Origin: Psychroserpens burtonensis DSM 12212 | GTDB taxonomy: Bacteria > Bacteroidota > Bacteroidia > Flavobacteriales > Flavobacteriaceae | DNA length: 64,000 nt | Direction of reading: 5' to 3' | NCBI RefSeq assembly: GCF_000425305.1 | Contig: NZ_AUDE01000001.1 | Span: 285,215-349,214 of the forward strand | Shown: piece after piece, positions 29,017-38,290 of the stretch | Position numbering within the stretch: position 1 is the first letter of the stretch | How the letters are laid out: each line of letters starts with the position of its first letter | Notes under the pieces: model-generated | Seen by the model: the letters and a program-made list of their open reading frames with translations, nothing else | Databases searched by the model: none | What the model was told of the DNA's origin: nothing | Translations under genes and position numbers: made by a program

Positions 29017-29085
29017 ATGAAAAACACAAAAAGAATAGTATCCTTAGTCATATTAATAATAGCTCTAAAAATGTTGTTTTTCTAA
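29017..29085 (+). CDS. possible 22-residue hydrophobic peptide
   Basis: ATG at 29017 to TAA at 29083-29085 encodes MKNTKRIVSLVILIIALKML plus FF: a basic N-terminus and one hydrophobic stretch. Its 3' end overlaps an imperfect hairpin (29061-29127). Length and lack of relatives make the call tentative; it could be a small membrane or toxin-like peptide, or chance. Confidence 0.25.
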   Translation: MKNTKRIVSLVILIIALKMLFF

Positions 29086-29127
29086 CCGGTTTTAAGAACT
29101 AGAACAACACAAATTAAATCTAGAGCT
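29061..29127. other. imperfect 67-base hairpin
   Basis: AGCTCTA (29061-29067) pairs with TAGAGCT (29121-29127), TGTTGTT (29072-29078) with AACAACA (29103-29109), and CTA (29082-29084) with TAG (29100-29102), around an AACCGGTT core. It is not followed by a T-run, so not a classic terminator. It may be structured RNA or an old mobile-repeat remnant. Confidence 0.4.
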
Positions 29128-29156
29128 GTTATACATATGTCATAGTTCCTTAAGCA

Positions 29157-29240
29157 ATGTATTCTTTATCTCTAATAACTTCAGTAGCCATTGCCGTTGT
29201 TGGTGTTTTAATCAACAATTTCAGGTTAAAAAAGCAATGA
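29157..29240 (+). CDS. possible 27-residue membrane peptide
   Basis: ATG at 29157 to TGA at 29238-29240 encodes MYSLSLITSVAIAVVGVLIN followed by NFRLKKQ: one hydrophobic helix with a basic C-terminus. It is too short to assign. Together with the 22-residue frame 70 bases upstream it might be a small membrane peptide pair; chance is the alternative. Confidence 0.2.
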   Translation: MYSLSLITSVAIAVVGVLINNFRLKKQ

Positions 29241-29328
29241 GAATTTCGACGTCCCTTTTTTAAGCAATCCACTACCACATTTTTCCTAAAATTCCTTAAT
29301 TTCGCGACTCGACTACAATATAGATATC

Positions 29329-32300
29329 ATGAGCGCTAAATTTCCTGAATATAAAGGACTTGACTTACCAAAAGTAGCAGAAGAAATTCTTAACTATTGG
29401 GAGGAAAACAACATCTTTGAAAAAAGTATTTCCACTAGAGAGGGCAATGAGCCATTTGTGTTTTTTGAAGGTCCTCCTTCTGCAAATGGATTGCCTGGAG
29501 TGCACCACGTTTTAGCGCGTGCTATTAAAGATATTTTTCCACGCTACAAAACCATGAAAGGATTCCAAGTAAAGCGCAAAGCTGGTTGGGATACGCATGG
29601 TTTACCTATTGAGCTTGGTGTCGAAAAAGAATTAGGAATCACTAAAGAAGATATTGGTAAAACCATTTCTGTTGAAGATTATAATGCAGCTTGTCGTAAG
29701 GCAGTCATGCGCTATACAGATGTTTGGAATGACCTCACGCAAAAAATGGGCTATTGGGTAAATATGGATGATCCATACATTACTTACGATCCTAAATATA
29801 TGGAAAGTGTTTGGTGGTTACTCAAAGAAATTTATACTAAAAAATTAATGTATAAAGGCTACACGATTCAGCCTTATTCGCCAAAAGCAGGAACAGGGTT
29901 AAGTTCACATGAGCTTAATCAACCAGGAACGTATCAAGATGTTACAGATACAACTATTGTTGCTCAGTTTAAAGCGAACGCAAAGTCATTACCAGACTTT
30001 TTGCAAAATGAAGGGGATATCTATTTCTTAGCTTGGACGACAACACCTTGGACATTGCCAAGTAACACAGCGTTGACCGTTGGAGCAAAGATTGATTATG
30101 TGTTAGTAGAAACATACAATCAGTATACATTCCAACCGATGAATGTGGTTTTGGCTAAAAAATTAGTGAATAATCAGTTCTCTGGAAAGTTTAATTTGGT
30201 AGAAGAAAAAGCAGAACTATTAGAGTACAAATCTGGAGATAAGAAGATCCCATATTATGTTGTTAAAGAATTTAAAGGCGTTGATTTAGTTGGGATTACC
30301 TATGAGCAATTATTGCCTTACGCCTTACCAAATGATAATCCGCAAGATGCTTTCAGAGTTATTTCTGGAGATTTTGTGACCACAGAAGATGGTACAGGAA
30401 TCGTACACACCTCACCAACTTTTGGAGCAGATGATGCTTTAGTTGCAAAACAAGCAACACCACAAATTCCACCATTATTAGTTAAAGATGAGAATGATAA
30501 TTTAGTGCCTCTTGTTGATTTACAAGGGCGTTTTAGAAAGGAAATTAAAGATGATATTTACGGTTTTGCTGGAGAATATGTGAAATCTGAATATTTGAGT
30601 GATGACGAATTAATTACTGAATTTGAGAAGCAAAAAGTATATTTGAGTGCTGTCATCTCTGATCTCAAAGCGTATTTAAGTGTTGATGAGCGCTTAGCGC
30701 TTAAGTTAAAAAATGAAAATAAAGCCTTTAAGGTTGAAAAATATAAGCACAGTTATCCAAATTGTTGGAGAACAGATAAACCTATTTTATACTACCCTTT
30801 GGATTCATGGTTTATTAAAGTGACAGATGTTAAGGATAGAATGCACGAGCTTAATAAAACCATTAACTGGAAACCAGAATCTACGGGTACTGGTCGCTTC
30901 GGAAATTGGCTAGCAAACGCCAATGATTGGAACTTATCACGATCTAGATATTGGGGAATTCCATTGCCTATTTGGAGAACTGAAGATGGAACTGAAGAAA
31001 TATGTATCGGTTCTGTGGAGGAATTAAAATCTGAAATGGCGAAAGCAGTTTCAGCAGGTGTACTCGCTAAAGATATCTTTGACGATTTTGAAGTGGGCAA
31101 CTTTTCCGAAGAAAATTACGCTAAAATTGATTTACATAAAAATATTGTTGACGAGATTATGTTGGTGTCTCCAAGCGGACAACCAATGCAGCGTGAGAAC
31201 GATTTGATTGATGTGTGGTTTGATTCTGGTTCTATGCCTTATGCGCAATGGCATTATCCTTTTGAAAACAAGGAGCTTATTGATGACAAAAAATCATTTC
31301 CTGCAGATTTTATAGCAGAAGGTGTTGACCAAACTCGCGGATGGTTCTATACTTTGCATGCGATTGGAACGATGGTGTTTGATTCTGTAGCCTACAAAAA
31401 TGTGGTGTCTAACGGATTGGTTTTAGATAAAAACGGACAAAAGATGTCCAAACGTTTAGGTAATGCGACAGATCCATTTACAACTTTAGATACTTATGGT
31501 GCAGATGCGACGCGTTGGTACATGATTATGAATGCGAATCCTTGGGATAATTTAAAATTTGATCTCGAGGGAATTGAAGAGGTGAAGCGTAAGTTTTTTG
31601 GAACATTATACAATACATATTCATTCTTTACATTATATACTAATTTAGATAAATTCACATATAGTGAGACCGATATCCCTTTAGCAGAACGACCAGAAAT
31701 TGATCGTTGGGTGTTGTCTGAGTTACATACTTTGATTCAAAAAGTAGACGATTATTATGCGGATTATGAACCTACGAAAGCCGCAAGAGCGATTTCAGAA
31801 TTTACACAAGATTATTTGAGTAATTGGTACGTGCGTTTAAGTAGAAGACGTTTTTGGAAAGGGGATTACCAGACGGACAAAATTTCAGCTTACCAAACGT
31901 TGTACACTTGTATGGAAACTATCGCTAAGTTAGGAGCACCTATTGCACCTTTCTTTATGGATCGTTTATATATGGATCTAAATTCTGTAACCCATAAAGA
32001 ATTATTTGAAAGTGTGCATTTAGCAGATTTTCCAAAATTTGATGCGTCTTATGTAGATAAGAGTTTAGAACATAAAATGGAGAGTGCTCAAACAATTTGT
32101 TCATTGGTATTATCGCTAAGAGCTAAGGAAAAGATTAAAGTGCGCCAGCCATTACAAAAAATCATGATCCCTATAGACTCAAAAGAGCAAAAGGATGAGA
32201 TTATGGCGGTTGCAGAGTTGATTAAATCTGAGGTTAACGTCAAAGCAGTTGAGGTTTTAGAAGATGCAAGTGGTATTTTAGTGAAACAAATTAAACCTAA

Positions 32301-32802
32301 TTTTAAGGTCTTAGGGCCTCGTTTTGGACAAGACATGAAATCTGTGGCTCAAGCAGTTAACAGTTTTACTGCAAGTGATATAAAAAAAATAGAGCAAAAC
32401 GGTACTTTAGGTGTGGAAATCAATGGAAAAAGTATTACTTTAGAACTATCAGATGTAGAGATTACATCAAAAGATATAGAGGGTTGGCTCGTAGCAAGTT
32501 ATGGAGCATTAACAGTAGCTTTAGATGTGACGCTAACAGAAGAATTAAAGAAAGAAGGTATCGCAAGAGAAATTGTTAATAGAATTCAAAACTTGCGAAA
32601 AGATTCAGGATTTGAATTGACCGATAGAATTAGTGTACAGTTTCAAAAAGATGCGCATATTGAAAATGCGATAGAAACAAATTTAGAGTATATCAAAACA
32701 GAAACTCTAACCGATAAATTAGAGATTGTAGAACATTTAAATAATGGTATAGAAATCGCCTTTGATGATGTAAATACCAAATTATTTATCCAAAAATTAT
32801 AA
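29329..32802 (+). CDS. ileS: isoleucyl-tRNA synthetase
   Basis: Charges tRNA-Ile with isoleucine and edits valine. 1157 residues, the long eukaryote-like/Bacteroidota type. The class-I signature HIGH appears as HHVL at 59-62 (SANGLPGVHHVLA) and KMSKR at 705-709. The editing domain is in between (TTTPWTLPSNTAL, GTGIVHTSPTFGADD). The anticodon-binding domain follows (RWVLSELHTLI, YLSNWYVRLSRRRFW), with a C-terminal extension without a zinc finger. One ATTTCCGAAG word lies at 30897 and a near match at 31102. It is followed 3 bases later by the DksA-like gene. Confidence 0.97.
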   Translation: MSAKFPEYKGLDLPKVAEEILNYWEENNIFEKSISTREGNEPFVFFEGPPSANGLPGVHHVLARAIKDIFPRYKTMKGFQVKRKAGWDTHGLPIELGVEKELGITKEDIGKTISVEDYNAACRKAVMRYTDVWNDLTQKMGYWVNMDDPYITYDPKYMESVWWLLKEIYTKKLMYKGYTIQPYSPKAGTGLSSHELNQPGTYQDVTDTTIVAQFKANAKSLPDFLQNEGDIYFLAWTTTPWTLPSNTALTVGAKIDYVLVETYNQYTFQPMNVVLAKKLVNNQFSGKFNLVEEKAELLEYKSGDKKIPYYVVKEFKGVDLVGITYEQLLPYALPNDNPQDAFRVISGDFVTTEDGTGIVHTSPTFGADDALVAKQATPQIPPLLVKDENDNLVPLVDLQGRFRKEIKDDIYGFAGEYVKSEYLSDDELITEFEKQKVYLSAVISDLKAYLSVDERLALKLKNENKAFKVEKYKHSYPNCWRTDKPILYYPLDSWFIKVTDVKDRMHELNKTINWKPESTGTGRFGNWLANANDWNLSRSRYWGIPLPIWRTEDGTEEICIGSVEELKSEMAKAVSAGVLAKDIFDDFEVGNFSEENYAKIDLHKNIVDEIMLVSPSGQPMQRENDLIDVWFDSGSMPYAQWHYPFENKELIDDKKSFPADFIAEGVDQTRGWFYTLHAIGTMVFDSVAYKNVVSNGLVLDKNGQKMSKRLGNATDPFTTLDTYGADATRWYMIMNANPWDNLKFDLEGIEEVKRKFFGTLYNTYSFFTLYTNLDKFTYSETDIPLAERPEIDRWVLSELHTLIQKVDDYYADYEPTKAARAISEFTQDYLSNWYVRLSRRRFWKGDYQTDKISAYQTLYTCMETIAKLGAPIAPFFMDRLYMDLNSVTHKELFESVHLADFPKFDASYVDKSLEHKMESAQTICSLVLSLRAKEKIKVRQPLQKIMIPIDSKEQKDEIMAVAELIKSEVNVKAVEVLEDASGILVKQIKPNFKVLGPRFGQDMKSVAQAVNSFTASDIKKIEQNGTLGVEINGKSITLELSDVEITSKDIEGWLVASYGALTVALDVTLTEELKKEGIAREIVNRIQNLRKDSGFELTDRISVQFQKDAHIENAIETNLEYIKTETLTDKLEIVEHLNNGIEIAFDDVNTKLFIQKL

Positions 32803-32805
32803 AAT

Positions 32806-33186
32806 ATGGCAAGTAATAATACAGTAAGATATTCAGATAAGGACTTAAGCGAATTTAAAACCCTTATCCATGAAAAGATAGAAAAAGCGCAACATGATCT
32901 AGAATTGATTAAAAGTGCATATATGAATGATGGCAATAATGGTACAGATGATACCTCGCCAACGTTTAAAGCCTTCGACGAAGGGAGTGCTGTAATGAGT
33001 AAGGAGTCCAATTCGCAATTAGCAATTAGACAAGAGAAATTTATTAGAGATCTTAAAAATGCGTTGATCCGTATTGAGAATAAAAGCTACGGTGTTTGTC
33101 GAGTTACAGGTAAACTCATTAATAAAAAACGTTTAGAATTAGTGCCTCATGCAACATTAAGCATTGAAGCTAAAAACTTGCAGTAG
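32806..33186 (+). CDS. TraR/DksA-family protein with degenerate zinc finger
   Basis: 126 residues: a helical coiled-coil N-terminal half (LSEFKTLIHEKIEKAQHDLELI, with acidic residues near the turn) and a C-terminal DksA-type finger region. The finger reads YGVCRVTGKLINKKRLELVPHATLSIEAKN, so three of the four zinc Cys of DksA (C-x2-C and C-x2-C) are replaced; only the first Cys remains. It may still bind RNA polymerase in the secondary channel, as coiled-coil DksA-like proteins can, but should not hold zinc. It sits between ileS and lspA, a usual flavobacterial order, and is followed by a hairpin terminator. Confidence 0.85.
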   Translation: MASNNTVRYSDKDLSEFKTLIHEKIEKAQHDLELIKSAYMNDGNNGTDDTSPTFKAFDEGSAVMSKESNSQLAIRQEKFIRDLKNALIRIENKSYGVCRVTGKLINKKRLELVPHATLSIEAKNLQ

Positions 33187-33224
33187 TAACAGATTTCTAT
33201 TAAAAGTTATTTTATTCAAAGTAA

Positions 33225-33248
33225 GCGTCTCAATTGAGGCGTTTTTTT
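33225..33248 (+). terminator. terminator after the DksA-like gene
   Basis: GCGTCTC (33225-33231) pairs with GAGGCGT (33236-33242) including one U-G pair, loop AATT, then a T-run (33242-33248). Confidence 0.75.
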
Positions 33249-33319
33249 GTTTCTAGAGACTTGATTTTACATCTTCATTTACAATAATAACCTTATTTTT
33301 GTTTTACAAAATTCTAATG

Positions 33320-33937
33320 ATGTCATTAAAAAAAGCTACAATTCTAATTGTAAGTATTCTGCTTATTGATCAAATAAGTAAATTTTATATTAAGACACAC
33401 TTTGCGCTTAACGAGAAATTAGAGATTTTTAGTTGGTTTCAAATTGTCTTTGTTGAAAATGAAGGTATGGCTTGGGGAACAAAAATTAGCGATTTTGTCT
33501 CATTTATATCAGATAGAACAGCAAAAGTTAGTCTAACAATTTTTAGAATTGTGGCAGTCGTTGGAATTGGGTATTGGTTAAAGAAATCAATAGCAGATAG
33601 AAGCTCTAAAACCTTAATTTTTGCAATTTCGTTAATACTCGCAGGAGCTTTAGGGAATATCATTGATTCGGTCTTTTACGGGCTGATTTTTGACTCAAGT
33701 TTAAGTCAAGTCGCAACCTTTCTTCCAGAACAAGGTTACGATACAATATTTCATGGTAAAGTAGTAGATATGCTTCACTTTCCAATGTGGAGTGGTGTGC
33801 TGCCTGAGTGGATCCCGTTTTATGGTGGTGAATATTTCACCTTTTTTGATCCTGTATTTAATATCGCAGATATGGCGATTAGTACCGGTATTGGGATTTT
33901 AATTTTCTTTAATAAGCGTGCGTTTAAAAACTCTTAA
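33320..33937 (+). CDS. lspA: lipoprotein signal peptidase LspA
   Basis: The aspartic membrane peptidase that cleaves the signal of diacylglyceryl-modified prolipoproteins. I start at the ATG at 33320 (MSLKKATILIV); the ATG at 33317 is equal, while the longer TTG start at 33299 overlaps a TATTTTTG -7 box (33294-33301) and is unlikely. About 205 residues with four membrane segments; family motifs VENEGMAWG (NxGxAF-type), GALGNIIDSVF (catalytic Asp) and FNIADMAIS (second Asp). An insert of about 35 residues between the two Asp motifs (SSLSQVATFLPEQGYD onward) is typical of Bacteroidota LspA. Confidence 0.95.
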   Translation: MSLKKATILIVSILLIDQISKFYIKTHFALNEKLEIFSWFQIVFVENEGMAWGTKISDFVSFISDRTAKVSLTIFRIVAVVGIGYWLKKSIADRSSKTLIFAISLILAGALGNIIDSVFYGLIFDSSLSQVATFLPEQGYDTIFHGKVVDMLHFPMWSGVLPEWIPFYGGEYFTFFDPVFNIADMAISTGIGILIFFNKRAFKNS

Positions 33938-33952
33938 AGCTACATACTAGTT

Positions 33953-35836
33953 ATGAAATTCAAATATTTTTTTATAGCACTTTTAGTCTTTTGCTTCTCT
34001 AACATAATGACTGCTCAAAACCAATATGGAATTGACTTCACTAATTATGACAGCCAAGTTTGTCAAAAGTTTAATCAAGCCTTTTCTAATAGACCAAAAG
34101 AGATGAAATTTGGTATTAAGCGAGTCAACGCTAGTTTGTTTTTTGAAACCAACGACGAAGACTGGTTTAATAGTTTATTCGTTGATGCCTATGATGGAAT
34201 AGCTATTGACATAGTAGATAAAGATCGGTATGCTTGCAATGTTGAACACATAGAAAGTGTTCAAATAAAGGGTGAATTATTACCACCTGTGTATTCAAAA
34301 CGACTTAAAGGTGGACTTAAAAAATCAGATAACACATTATATCGTGTTTTGGTTGGACGTATTCCTGCTCATTTATTGAATAAAGACCTTGAGTTTAATA
34401 CGTTGTTTTTAAGTAATAAAAACCTATGTCAGTATTACGTGATTTATGATTTGGAGTCTTACCCATGGGATTTATTGGATATGGGAATGTATCTAGATTC
34501 AATTACGTACAAGGAGAAACAAATAAAAACTGCCTCAAGCGACAGTTATGTAATAAAAAACAAATCGCTGAAGTTTAAAATTCCATTTAAAAAAAATAAA
34601 GCAGAGTATTCGCAAGATGATATAAGACCGCTTTACGATTCTTTGCGTCTAACAGATTTTAATATAAAATCAATTAATATAAAAGCGTATTCGTCTATAG
34701 AAGGAAGTTTGGAGCGCAATGTCAAACTTCAAGAACAAAGAGCATTAAGCATTGTAAAGGCAATTCAAAGTTTTCAAAAACCATCTATAAAAAATGAGAT
34801 TTCATCTTCAGAGAACTGGGTAGAGTTTTTAAATGATATTGAAAACACAAAATATGAAGATTTAAAAAGGTTGAGTAAAAGCCAAATAAAAGCAAAGCTT
34901 GTTGGCGTATTATCTTCGGAAATGGAACCTATTTTAAAGAAACATAGAAAGGCACTAGTTACTTTAGAACTAGAAAAGAAGGATGTCTACAAGGATTTGA
35001 ATGATACAGAACTTCTGAGTAAATTTAATTCATCCATAGCGTCTAATGATTTAGATGAAGCGTTGAAAATTCAAAACTCTTTGTTTGAGAAGCTTAAAAA
35101 TAGAGAAGTGTCTCCAGACGTATTGGATAAAATGCAAGTGCCAAATCAGTTAAAATACATGACTTTTTTAAATAAAAATGCGGCATATAAATATGTGTTA
35201 GAAGAGCCTCAGGTTTTAATGGTTTATAATGAATTACTGAAACTTGAAAAGTTAGCACCCAAAGATAAACGTGTCAAATATAATATTGCTGTTACTAAAT
35301 TAAAACTATGGAGATTAAGGGCGATTGATGTTGATGATAAGAAACTGAAAGCAGAAATCAGCGCCTTGAAAAATTATGGAATAAGCGATGTTCTAATAAC
35401 CAGATTATTAGTGAATTATCATGTTATTACTGCCGAAAACTTAATGCGTAAACGAGATTACACAAATAAGGATAAAGCAGTAAAGTTTATAGAAAAAAAT
35501 TATAAGAAATTTGATTTGTTAGATTATGATTATTTGAGTTTAGCACAATTTTTTAGCTACTATGCCAATACAGATTTATCAGTAACGCTTTTAAAAGACA
35601 AGGTTAAGCAGATTGATACTGACGAAAACTTGTTATTCTACTATTTGAATTTAACGATTATTAATCCAGAATTAACAAAAACTTCAGATTATAGAACGAT
35701 TATGTTGAATGCATTAAATATGAATAAAATGCGTTATTGTAAACTGTTTAATCCTTTTGGAGAAGGAGGAGTTACTTTTCAATTGTTAGAAGATGATTAT
35801 TTGAGAGAGACCTATTGTGAAAGTTGTATGAACTAG
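33953..35836 (+). CDS. exported protein with OmpA-like region
   Basis: 627 residues with a signal peptide (MKFKYFFIALLVFCFSNIMTAQ). The N-terminal about 190 residues are unknown and Cys-containing. Residues about 225-335 resemble an OmpA C-terminal-like domain: IKSINIKAYSSIEGSLERN followed by QEQRALSIVKAIQSF and, after an insert, a helix-strand pair ending KALVTLELEKKD, though the peptidoglycan-binding Asp/Arg residues are not clear. The rest is helical, TPR-like in feel, and ends in a CKLFNPFGEGG and ETYCESCMN tail. One ATTTCCGAAG word is at 34914. It may link the outer membrane to the cell wall; that is inference. Confidence 0.65.
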   Translation: MKFKYFFIALLVFCFSNIMTAQNQYGIDFTNYDSQVCQKFNQAFSNRPKEMKFGIKRVNASLFFETNDEDWFNSLFVDAYDGIAIDIVDKDRYACNVEHIESVQIKGELLPPVYSKRLKGGLKKSDNTLYRVLVGRIPAHLLNKDLEFNTLFLSNKNLCQYYVIYDLESYPWDLLDMGMYLDSITYKEKQIKTASSDSYVIKNKSLKFKIPFKKNKAEYSQDDIRPLYDSLRLTDFNIKSINIKAYSSIEGSLERNVKLQEQRALSIVKAIQSFQKPSIKNEISSSENWVEFLNDIENTKYEDLKRLSKSQIKAKLVGVLSSEMEPILKKHRKALVTLELEKKDVYKDLNDTELLSKFNSSIASNDLDEALKIQNSLFEKLKNREVSPDVLDKMQVPNQLKYMTFLNKNAAYKYVLEEPQVLMVYNELLKLEKLAPKDKRVKYNIAVTKLKLWRLRAIDVDDKKLKAEISALKNYGISDVLITRLLVNYHVITAENLMRKRDYTNKDKAVKFIEKNYKKFDLLDYDYLSLAQFFSYYANTDLSVTLLKDKVKQIDTDENLLFYYLNLTIINPELTKTSDYRTIMLNALNMNKMRYCKLFNPFGEGGVTFQLLEDDYLRETYCESCMN

Positions 35837-35838
35837 TT

Positions 35839-36402
35839 TTAGAACGTATAAATGTTATTGGGAGTTACACAATACTCCAAAGTAATATCACCTTCAAATA
35901 TATCTGATATTTTTTTTTCGCTTTCAAAAAATGATACTCCAATTTTAAGAGTTTCTGGTTTGCACTTGGCTAAGAATTTATCATAAAAACCTTTGCCATA
36001 ACCCACTCTATGACCTTGTTCGTCAAAGGCTAATAGAGGTACGAATACAACATCAATTTGTTTTGGAGTAATAGTAATACCATTTACAGGCTCTGGAATA
36101 TGCCATTTATTTTTTTTAATGGTTGTACCATCTGTAAGCAGAATATGTGACATCTCTCGTGTAGAAAAATCACTTTTAGAAATAATAATGTTTTTGTCTT
36201 TGCCTGAGAGAATATTTAAAATATAATCGGTATTGACTTCTTTATGTTCAATAATAGATAAGAATATATGATAGAACTCATGGTCCCAAATAGGAAGAAG
36301 AAGCAATTGATTAGCAATTTTTAAACTATAGTCTTCTATTTGTTCTTCAGAGAGCGCTTTCCTAAGTGTTTTGTAATGTGTTCGTAATTTAGCTTTGGTC
36401 AT
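35839..36402 (-). CDS. 5-formyltetrahydrofolate cyclo-ligase
   Basis: Converts 5-formyl-THF to 5,10-methenyl-THF with ATP, returning folate to the one-carbon pool. 187 residues, usual length. The basic N-terminus TKAKLRTHYKTLRKAL and the family signature VPLLAFDEQGHRVGYGKGFYDKFLA (about 120-144) are clear; the E and T residues of the ATP site are in DITLEYCVTP near the end. The start overlaps the stop of the aspartoacylase-like gene by 14 bases, so it is translationally coupled to the RimK cluster. Confidence 0.93.
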   Translation of the reverse strand: MTKAKLRTHYKTLRKALSEEQIEDYSLKIANQLLLLPIWDHEFYHIFLSIIEHKEVNTDYILNILSGKDKNIIISKSDFSTREMSHILLTDGTTIKKNKWHIPEPVNGITITPKQIDVVFVPLLAFDEQGHRVGYGKGFYDKFLAKCKPETLKIGVSFFESEKKISDIFEGDITLEYCVTPNNIYTF

Positions 36403-37372
36403 GATCTAAATCTATTGAAATATGAAAAATAGCATCACCTTGATAAATAATTGGAGACTCGTTGACATTGAAAATATAACCTGCATTGGGAGCTTTTACA
36501 AAATGATTGAAACTACCATAAGGATCTGTAATATTACCGATAACATCATCTTTTTCTACATACGAATTTATAGCCACTGTTGGTTTATACATCCCAGAAA
36601 ACTTAGCCCTCAACCATTTGCTCTCCCCAATTATTAGGGCTTGAGTTTTAGGTTTAGATACTTTAAATTTGCTATTTAACATACCCAAGTGATGTAACAC
36701 ACGTTTAGCACCATTAACACCAGTATTTGTTATGTTATCGTGAATATTAAAAGATTTCCCACCTTCAAACAAAAGCATTGGAACACCAACTTTACTGCAA
36801 GCATTCCTAAATGATTTATTTAAATTTTGCGAATAATAGATGAAAGGAGCTCCAAAAACATGAGCTAATTCGGTAAGTCTTGGATCATCTTTTACGATGC
36901 GAATTTGAGCTGCATTAAAACGATCTGCACCACCAGTATGAAAATCCATCACAAAATCAACATGAGGTACAATTTCTGTCATTACAAAATGTGCAACTCT
37001 GCTAGCTAAAGAACCATTTGAGCTTCCTGGGAACACACGATTGAGGTCTCTGCCATCAGGAAATAAGCGATCCATGTTTAAAAACCCAAAAACATTTATT
37101 ACGGGGACACAAATAATGGTTCCTGTTTTAGGTTTATTAATACCTTTTGCAATAATTTGTCTAACGATTTCTACGCCATTAATTTCGTCACCATGAATAC
37201 CTGCAGTAATTAAAACTGTTGGCCCAGGTTTTCTTGAGCGCTCAATAATTATGGGTACATCTAAGGTGTTACGAGTATGTAGTTTCGCAACTTCAAAAGT
37301 AACAGTCGCACTTTTTCCCAAGGCAATTTTTTCGCCTAAAATATTTAAATAATCTTTATTTTCAATTTTCAT
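36389..37372 (-). CDS. succinylglutamate desuccinylase/aspartoacylase family zinc hydrolase
   Basis: 327 residues of the AstE/AspA (M14-like) family. Zinc ligands are in GIHGDEINGVEI (about 57-68, HxxE) and the later His in DFHTGG (about 142-147). The C-terminal domain ends with a biotinyl-lipoyl-like strand pattern (SYVEKDDVIGNI). The fold removes acyl or amino-acyl groups from an amide bond. It lies 2 bases after rimK and near a DTG-type protease, so a plausible job is trimming what RimK adds (alpha-linked Glu tails). The substrate is not proven. Confidence 0.85.
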   Translation of the reverse strand: MKIENKDYLNILGEKIALGKSATVTFEVAKLHTRNTLDVPIIIERSRKPGPTVLITAGIHGDEINGVEIVRQIIAKGINKPKTGTIICVPVINVFGFLNMDRLFPDGRDLNRVFPGSSNGSLASRVAHFVMTEIVPHVDFVMDFHTGGADRFNAAQIRIVKDDPRLTELAHVFGAPFIYYSQNLNKSFRNACSKVGVPMLLFEGGKSFNIHDNITNTGVNGAKRVLHHLGMLNSKFKVSKPKTQALIIGESKWLRAKFSGMYKPTVAINSYVEKDDVIGNITDPYGSFNHFVKAPNAGYIFNVNESPIIYQGDAIFHISIDLDHDQS

Positions 37373-37374
37373 AT

Positions 37375-38244
37375 TTACACATTTCGTTCTATAAAACGAA
37401 TAATAGTGGATGCAATATCTTTTTTGGTAGCAGTTTCAATACCTTCTAATCCTGGAGAGGAATTAACTTCTAAAACTAAAGGACCACGAGCCGATTGTAG
37501 TAAATCTACACCACAAATACCTAAACCAAGAGATTTAGCAGCTTTTAAAGCCGCATTTTCTTCTTCGTCTGTAAGTTCAATGATATTAGCGCTTCCACCT
37601 CTGTGTAAATTAGACCTAAATTCGCCTTCTTTACCTTGTCGTTTCATAGCGCCAACGACTGTGCCATCAACGATGAAGACCCGAATATCTGCTCCCTTAG
37701 ACTCTTTAATAAATTCTTGTACAATAACACGTGCTTGTAATCCATTAAACGCTTCGATAACAGATTCGGCTGCGTTATTTGTTTCAGCTAATACAACACC
37801 TAACCCTTGAGTTCCTTCCAATAATTTAATGACCAAAGGCGCTCCGCCTACATAGTCAATCATGCTTTGTACATCTTTAGCATAGTTAGAAAAGACCGTT
37901 TTTGGCATCCCTAAACCCGCTCTAGATAAGACTTGTAAACTGCGTAACTTGTCTCTGGATCTCACTAAAGCTTGAGATTCTACAGCCGAAAACACTTTCA
38001 TCATTTCAAATTGTCTTACTACAGCTGTTCCATAAAAAGTTACAGAAGCACCAATTCTAGGTATGATAGCGTCTGCCTCCAAAGTTCTACCTTTAAAAAT
38101 AACTTTTGGGTTTTTTTTCTCGATAATAATATCGCACATCAAAGGATCAATAACTTCAACTTCATGCTTCCGTTTTTTTGCAGCTTCAATGAGACGTTTT
38201 GTAGAATAAAGATGAGGGTTTCTTGATAGAATTATAATTTTCAT
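37375..38244 (-). CDS. rimK: RimK-family alpha-L-glutamate ligase (ATP-grasp)
   Basis: 289 residues, full-length ATP-grasp ligase of the RimK family, which in other bacteria adds glutamates to the C-terminus of ribosomal protein S6 or makes poly-alpha-glutamate. The start is [20 protein letters not shown] (pre-ATP domain). Catalytic parts are [16 protein letters not shown] (about 134-149, ATP loop), [19 protein letters not shown] (about 173-191), and [15 protein letters not shown] near 258-272 (Mg ligands E and N). It lies in a minus-strand cluster with the AspA-like hydrolase (2-base gap) and the DTG protease (46-base gap). Confidence 0.93.
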   Translation of the reverse strand: MKIIILSRNPHLYSTKRLIEAAKKRKHEVEVIDPLMCDIIIEKKNPKVIFKGRTLEADAIIPRIGASVTFYGTAVVRQFEMMKVFSAVESQALVRSRDKLRSLQVLSRAGLGMPKTVFSNYAKDVQSMIDYVGGAPLVIKLLEGTQGLGVVLAETNNAAESVIEAFNGLQARVIVQEFIKESKGADIRVFIVDGTVVGAMKRQGKEGEFRSNLHRGGSANIIELTDEEENAALKAAKSLGLGICGVDLLQSARGPLVLEVNSSPGLEGIETATKKDIASTIIRFIERNV

Positions 38245-38290
38245 TATGTAAATCGATTTATATTTAATACTTAATTAAGAGTTGGTGAAT

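Larger units (their letters stand above)
28921..29328. other. 408-base gap before ileS with tiny reading frames and a hairpin
   Basis: The gap holds two very short hydrophobic reading frames (29017-29085 and 29157-29240) and between them an interrupted hairpin (29061-29127). Near the end, TAATTTCG (about 29309-29316) is a poor -7 match that could serve ileS. I see no tRNA or T-box-like element upstream of ileS. Confidence 0.5.
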
